A DNA stretch of 64,000 nucleotides from Salirhabdus salicampi (GTDB lineage Bacteria > Bacillota > Bacilli > Bacillales > Alkalibacillaceae): NCBI RefSeq assembly GCF_024259515.1, contig NZ_JANBWE010000001.1, positions 372,001 to 436,000 of the forward strand, in the 5' to 3' direction. Below, piece by piece: positions 60,177 to 64,000 of this stretch. Position 1 is the stretch's first letter. Each line of letters opens with the position of its first letter. The translations under genes were made by a program, and so were the position numbers. The notes beneath the pieces were generated by a model. That model was not told where the DNA came from. It saw only the letters and a program-made list of their open reading frames with translations, and made no database searches.

Positions 60177-61328
60177 ATGAGACTTTTTGAATATGATGCC
60201 AAGCAAATAGTTAGTCAAGAAGGTTTAACAATCCCCCGTGGACATTTAATTAAAAATGAGCATGATATTGAAGATGCCATTCAACATTTAGGTTTACCAC
60301 TTGTATTAAAAGTTCAAACATTAGTTGGTGGACGCGCTAAAGTTGGGGGAGTAGCAGTTTTACAAACGGAACAGGACATAAGGGATTGGGTTAATGAAAA
60401 AATGAATACCGTAATAAAAGGAAAGAAGGTTGAGGCTATCCTTGCTGAGCAAGTAGTTCATATTTCAGATGAATACTATGTAGCTTTTAGTATGGACACG
60501 ACAGAAAAAAATATTAAATTGCTTTTCAGTAGAAGTGGTGGGATTGATGTAGAGGATGTTAAGGGCACAAGTAAACTATATACCTATAAAGTTAACAAGA
60601 CTTTCGGACTTGAAGATTTCAAACTTACTGAAATTCTTTCTCGTAGCGGTGTTCCACAAACTATGTGGAAAGAAATTAAAAAAGTATTTCATCAACTATA
60701 TACGATATTTTTAAAATATGACTGTACATTATTAGAAGTTAATCCACTTGCTATTAACCATAACAGTGAACTGTCCATACTTGATGTCCACTTCTATGTA
60801 GATGATAATGCAATACCTAGACAACCCGCTATTAGAAATGTTATCTACGAAAATTCTATTGATTACAGTCAGTTGTGGCATAAGCTTGAGTACGGCTACG
60901 ACACAGTTATTTTAGATACTGAAGGGACTATCGGATTGTTATCAACTGGGGCAGGGTTATCTATGGCTTTAACAGATGAGCTTATAAACCAAAAACTTAG
61001 GCCGATTAATTTTGCTGATGTTCGTTCAGGGCAGCTGAAAGGTGATCCGACTAGGTTAGTCGTGCTTTTAAACCAACTTAAAAAGTTTCCTAATATTAAA
61101 TGTGTTTTCGTTAGCATTTTTGCAGGAATTACGGATCTAGCAGAATTTAGTGAAAGTTTATTAGAGGCTAAGAAACATGTTGAATTACCGAAGGATTTGG
61201 ACTGGGTTGTCCGATTTGAAGGAGTCAATTATGAAAAGGCAAAGGAGATGTTAGAAAAAGACGGTTTATTTGTAACAAATTCGTTAATGGAAGCGTTATC
61301 AAAAATTCATCAAGTATCAAAGGTGTGA
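60177..61328 (+). CDS. SucC-like acid-CoA ligase beta subunit
   Basis: This 383-residue protein has an ATP-grasp domain (about 1-230) and a CoA-ligase domain (about 240-383). It begins MRLFEYDAKQIVSQEGLTIPRG, with the ATP-binding KVQTLVGGRAKVGGV and the metal-binding LLEVNPLAIN. The later GLLSTGAGLSMALTDELINQK and FADVRSGQLKGDP are also present. It forms an ATP- or GTP-dependent ligase with the SucD-like subunit, joining CoA to a dicarboxylic acid. It differs from housekeeping SucC in many positions, and the catabolic neighbours suggest another acid than succinate. Confidence 0.85.
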   Translation: MRLFEYDAKQIVSQEGLTIPRGHLIKNEHDIEDAIQHLGLPLVLKVQTLVGGRAKVGGVAVLQTEQDIRDWVNEKMNTVIKGKKVEAILAEQVVHISDEYYVAFSMDTTEKNIKLLFSRSGGIDVEDVKGTSKLYTYKVNKTFGLEDFKLTEILSRSGVPQTMWKEIKKVFHQLYTIFLKYDCTLLEVNPLAINHNSELSILDVHFYVDDNAIPRQPAIRNVIYENSIDYSQLWHKLEYGYDTVILDTEGTIGLLSTGAGLSMALTDELINQKLRPINFADVRSGQLKGDPTRLVVLLNQLKKFPNIKCVFVSIFAGITDLAEFSESLLEAKKHVELPKDLDWVVRFEGVNYEKAKEMLEKDGLFVTNSLMEALSKIHQVSKV

Positions 61329-61329
61329 A

Positions 61330-62217
61330 ATGTTAATGAGTATACTGATAGATGAAAAGACGAATGTCCTGATTCAAGGTTTAACAGGAACTATTGCACA
61401 AAGGCATGCCCTTAATATGAAAAAAAATAATACCAACATTTTGGCAGGTGTTGCCCCGAAAAAGGGAGGAACACAAGTAAATGGATGGCCAATATTTGAT
61501 ACTGTATCCCAAGCATTAGACCATATACAAGTTGATTTATCCTTAATCTATGCTCCACCAATGATAGCTGCTAATGCAATTATGGAAAGCATTGAAACAG
61601 GGATAGAGACAATTGTTTGTGTGACAGAAGGAATACCCCAGCATGATATGTATAGAGTATATAAACGTTTAACAGAGTCAAATTCTATACTACTCGGTCC
61701 ATGTTCCCCTGGTGTAACATCTCCCGGTAAATCAAAGGTAGGATTTCTACCTGATCAGATCTGCTTGCCTGGAAATGTGGGAGTAGTTGGAAAAAGTGGT
61801 ACATTAACATACGAAATTTGTTATCAGATGAAATTAGAAGGAATTGGTCAATCATCGATTGTAGGGATAGGTGGAGACCCAATTAAAGGATTAAGTTTTA
61901 AAGACGTCATCCAACTGTTCGAAGAAGATGATGAAACAGATGTAATTGTAATGGTTGGCGAAATAGGCGGCGTTGAAGAGGAAGAAGCTGCTGAATATAT
62001 TAAAAAATATGTCTCGAAGTCGGTTGTTGCATTTATAGCAGGTAAAAATGCTCCTAAGGACGTCCCGATGGGACATGCCGGAGCCTTAATTTCGGGTGGT
62101 GAAGGTGGATATGAAGAAAAAGTAAATAATTTAAAACATAACGGTATCCATGTAGCTAAATCTATATTTGAAGTAACAAATCTAGTAAAAAGTTTTTATG
62201 TAGTGGATCAAAAATGA
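61330..62217 (+). CDS. SucD-like acid-CoA ligase alpha subunit
   Basis: The 295-residue subunit has the CoA-binding Rossmann region (VLIQGLTGTIAQRHALNMKK, VAPKKGGTQVNGWPIFDTV) and GPCSPGVTSPGKSKVGFLP. The phosphorylated His is in MGHAGALISGGEGGYEEK (about 248). It lies 1 nt after the SucC-like gene, so the two make one enzyme. The start is ATG at 61330 or possibly ATG at 61336; AAGGTG is upstream of both. Confidence 0.88.
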   Translation: MLMSILIDEKTNVLIQGLTGTIAQRHALNMKKNNTNILAGVAPKKGGTQVNGWPIFDTVSQALDHIQVDLSLIYAPPMIAANAIMESIETGIETIVCVTEGIPQHDMYRVYKRLTESNSILLGPCSPGVTSPGKSKVGFLPDQICLPGNVGVVGKSGTLTYEICYQMKLEGIGQSSIVGIGGDPIKGLSFKDVIQLFEEDDETDVIVMVGEIGGVEEEEAAEYIKKYVSKSVVAFIAGKNAPKDVPMGHAGALISGGEGGYEEKVNNLKHNGIHVAKSIFEVTNLVKSFYVVDQK

Positions 62218-62311
62218 AGGAACCTTTAACGTAAATATAGAAAAGAGTTCCATTCCAATAAAATTGAAAACGGTTACAAGTCTAAATAGATTAATTAGGA
62301 GGAGGATTAAC

Positions 62312-63466
62312 TTGAATCAAAAATTATTCAATATAACTGATGAGCAGGAGATGTTAGTAGAAACAATTCGAGATATAACTGAAAAAGAGTTTAAACCTAA
62401 CTCAAGTGAACTTGAACAATCTGGAGAGTTTCCATTTCATAATATGAAGATATTGGGGGACTTGGGGATATTAGGGATTTCAATACCAGAAGAATATGGT
62501 GGTTCAGACGGAACTGTAATGGATGCAGTATTAATTTTAGAAGAGATTGCAAAAGGATGTTATATAACCGGAATGGCAGTGTTGGGAGAGATTGGTGTTC
62601 AATCCAAAGCGATTGTTGCGTATGGAAGCGAAGAACAAAAACAAAAATATTTACCTGGAATAGCAAAGGGAGAAACGATATTAGCGATATGTATAACTGA
62701 GTCGGAAGTTGGTTCTGATGCAGGCAATATGAAAACGAATTCAACGTTAGAGGGGAATTCCTATATCGTTAATGGTACGAAACAATTAATAAGCCGTGCA
62801 GATGTTGCCGATTTGTTTCTCGTTTTTACTAGATTTGAAGGAGAACAAGGAAGTCAAGGAGTTGGATGCTTACTAGTAGAAAAAGGAACGCCTGGGTTAC
62901 ATGTAAGGCAAGGTTATCAAACTATGGGTGGAGAATACTTGTGGGAAGTTGAATTTGATAATTGTGCAGTCCCCATTGATAACGTACTTGTAAGAGAAAA
63001 TGGATTTAAAAAGTTGATGACGGCGTTTAATACACAAAGATGTTTAAATGCATCCATTACATTGGGGTTAGCGGAAGGGGCATTTAATGAAGCACTCAAG
63101 TACACAAAAGAGAGAGAACAATTCGGAAGGCCAGTAGCTAATTTTCAAGGGATACAATGGATGTTATCTGATATGTACGTGGAGATTGAGGCAAGTAAAT
63201 CTTTACTATATCGTGCTGCAATAAACGCGGGCAAGGGATTTCCAGATAAAATAGAGGCTTCAGTTGCGAAGCTATATACTAATGAAATGGCAATACGTGT
63301 AACGAATCAAGCTATGCAACTTCACGGGGGTTATGGATATACAAAAGAGTACCCAGTCGAACGAATGGTACGAGGAGCAAGGTTTGGTGCATTAGGTGGT
63401 GGGACGTCGCAAATTCAAAAGAATCTAATTGGAAGACACTTGTTAAAAACAGATAAAATCTTCTAA
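62312..63466 (+). CDS. Acyl-CoA dehydrogenase
   Basis: The 384-residue flavoenzyme has the FAD/substrate signature AICITESEVGSDAGNMKTNS (about 122-141), the FAD-binding TKEREQFGRPVANFQGIQWMLSDM (about 265-288) and LHGGYGYTKEYPVERMVRGAR. At the position of the catalytic Glu of short/medium-chain enzymes (YEGTS) it has GGGTSQIQK. The base is thus absent there, as in isovaleryl-CoA and some long-chain members where another Glu acts. AGGAGGAGG places TTG at 62312. It probably acts on the CoA ester made by the upstream ligase. Confidence 0.9.
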   Translation: MNQKLFNITDEQEMLVETIRDITEKEFKPNSSELEQSGEFPFHNMKILGDLGILGISIPEEYGGSDGTVMDAVLILEEIAKGCYITGMAVLGEIGVQSKAIVAYGSEEQKQKYLPGIAKGETILAICITESEVGSDAGNMKTNSTLEGNSYIVNGTKQLISRADVADLFLVFTRFEGEQGSQGVGCLLVEKGTPGLHVRQGYQTMGGEYLWEVEFDNCAVPIDNVLVRENGFKKLMTAFNTQRCLNASITLGLAEGAFNEALKYTKEREQFGRPVANFQGIQWMLSDMYVEIEASKSLLYRAAINAGKGFPDKIEASVAKLYTNEMAIRVTNQAMQLHGGYGYTKEYPVERMVRGARFGALGGGTSQIQKNLIGRHLLKTDKIF

Positions 63467-63511
63467 TCATTGATTTCATATATAGAGAAACATTAGTAAA
63501 GGAGGTGTGCA

Positions 63512-63520
63512 ATGAATTAG
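63512..63520 (+). other. Two-codon minimal ORF with a perfect ribosome binding site
   Basis: AAAGGAGGTGTGCA is followed by ATG AAT TAG. A strong initiation site with an immediate stop lies in the 120-nt gap before the binding-protein gene. It may be a relic of a lost start or a chance. Confidence 0.3.
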
Positions 63521-63586
63521 TTAGAGAGGGAGTGCAGGGCAATCAATTTTTAAAAAAGGGGATCGATCAAAAAAGGAGTGTTTAGC

Positions 63587-64000
63587 TTGATGAAAAAAAG
63601 TTTTTTTATAATTAGTTTGTTAGTTTTAGTATTAGCACTTTTCGGTTGTGGCGCAAACGAAACGGGCACCGAAACTGATGATTCTTCAGGTCCAAATGAC
63701 GATACAAATACAAATTCAAATGACGATACAAATACAAATAAACAAGAAGATGATTATCCGAATAAACCTATTACTATAGTTGTACCTTTTTCAGCGGGTG
63801 GATCTGGTGATACTATGTCAAGAACGTTTGCGAAAATTGCGGAGAAATACGTTGACGTATCGTTTGTTGTTGAAAATAAACCAGGTGGTAGTGGTGCAAT
63901 TGCACTAAATCATGCTAAGACAAAACCAGCTGACGGTTATACAATTCTCTATCATTCCTCAACTCTACCTTTTACGATGGCCTCAGGAAAAATTCCATTT
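63587..64000 (+). CDS. TctC-type tripartite tricarboxylate transporter binding lipoprotein (partial)
   Basis: The visible 138 residues show a lipoprotein signal (lipobox ALFGC, Cys about residue 22), then a low-complexity Asn/Asp/Thr linker with a 24-nt tandem repeat. The TctC/Bug fold starts with YPNKPITIVVPFSAGGSGDTMSRTFAKIAEKY, then VVENKPGGSGAIALNHAKTKPADGYTILYHSS. Such proteins bind citrate, tricarballylate or other (di)carboxylates for the TctAB permease. TTG at 63587 is spaced best behind AAAAGGAG; ATG at 63590 is an alternative. The C-terminal part and any TctAB lie outside the window. Confidence 0.9.
   Translation, partial: MMKKSFFIISLLVLVLALFGCGANETGTETDDSSGPNDDTNTNSNDDTNTNKQEDDYPNKPITIVVPFSAGGSGDTMSRTFAKIAEKYVDVSFVVENKPGGSGAIALNHAKTKPADGYTILYHSSTLPFTMASGKIPF

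Noticed and set aside
63694-63739. Possible CRISPR-like repeat
   Set aside because: Only two in-frame copies with a 2-nt gap inside a coding linker; no spacers or cas genes.

Overview
The window looks like chromosomal DNA of a low-GC, endospore-forming member of the Bacillaceae (Oceanobacillus/Virgibacillus-type). The basis is A+T-rich codon use, GGAGG ribosome binding sites with frequent GTG/TTG starts, a spore-coat gene (cotO), and blocks that match Bacillus subtilis gene order (prpE, a KefB-type antiporter, fabI-cotO, yjcF-yjcG-yjcH). The species cannot be named from sequence alone. There is no prophage, insertion sequence, CRISPR array or rRNA. One tRNA gene (tRNA-Val, GAC) is present.

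Layout. 1-8278: partial prpE, a RodA-like gene, mgtE, a K+/H+ antiporter, fabI behind a FapR operator, cotO, three small unknown genes and a metallo-beta-lactamase-fold hydrolase. 8275-16750: a DUF421 membrane protein, yjcFGH, pgpA, two exported proteins, a YkoP/YkoQ/YkoN-like lipid or envelope group, then tRNA-Val. 17016-26998: an organic-acid unit made of a tautomerase, a TAXI-type TRAP transporter behind a CcpA site, a tartrate/D-malate dehydrogenase, a DctB-DctS-DctR-like sensing system and an MFS carrier. 27268-29585: a quinone oxidoreductase and a C45-family hydrolase. 29881-38216: a PucR regulator and a probable beta-alanine (or related omega-amino acid) catabolic cluster. It has a two-part Na+ symporter, malonate/methylmalonate semialdehyde dehydrogenase, a class III aminotransferase and alanine dehydrogenase, again with a CcpA site. 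38306-51673: a nearly complete molybdenum-cofactor island (moaA, fdhD, moeB, moeA, moaE, moaD, moaB, modAB, moaC, mobB, mobA) built around an oxalate/formate-type MFS carrier, a DUF2294 protein and a large FdhF/YdeP-type molybdoenzyme. 51759-58934: a YndM-like membrane protein, an MFS carrier, the cadmium/zinc pair cadC-cadA, a sugar-nucleotide-type epimerase and an NhaC antiporter with a long attenuator-like leader. 58935-64000: a possible structured RNA, a nitroreductase, and an acid-activation cluster (SucC/SucD-like CoA ligase, acyl-CoA dehydrogenase, TctC-type binding lipoprotein cut by the window end).

Two observations stand out. First, cadA has an in-frame TGA exactly where the first Cys of its N-terminal CxxC metal site should be. 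A perfect 7-bp hairpin with a G-starting loop follows 17 nt downstream, which is the geometry of a bacterial SECIS element. This is either a selenocysteine-containing heavy-metal ATPase or a nonsense mutation in a very suggestive place. Second, the formate/Mo region has leaders in which short hairpins with (G)AUCCU loops sit just ahead of intrinsic terminators, next to a DUF2294 gene. Together they look like an uncharacterised RNA-based antitermination circuit.

Start sites were chosen by ribosome binding site position and often differ from the longest open frame. All functional names rest on recognised family features, not on database searches.
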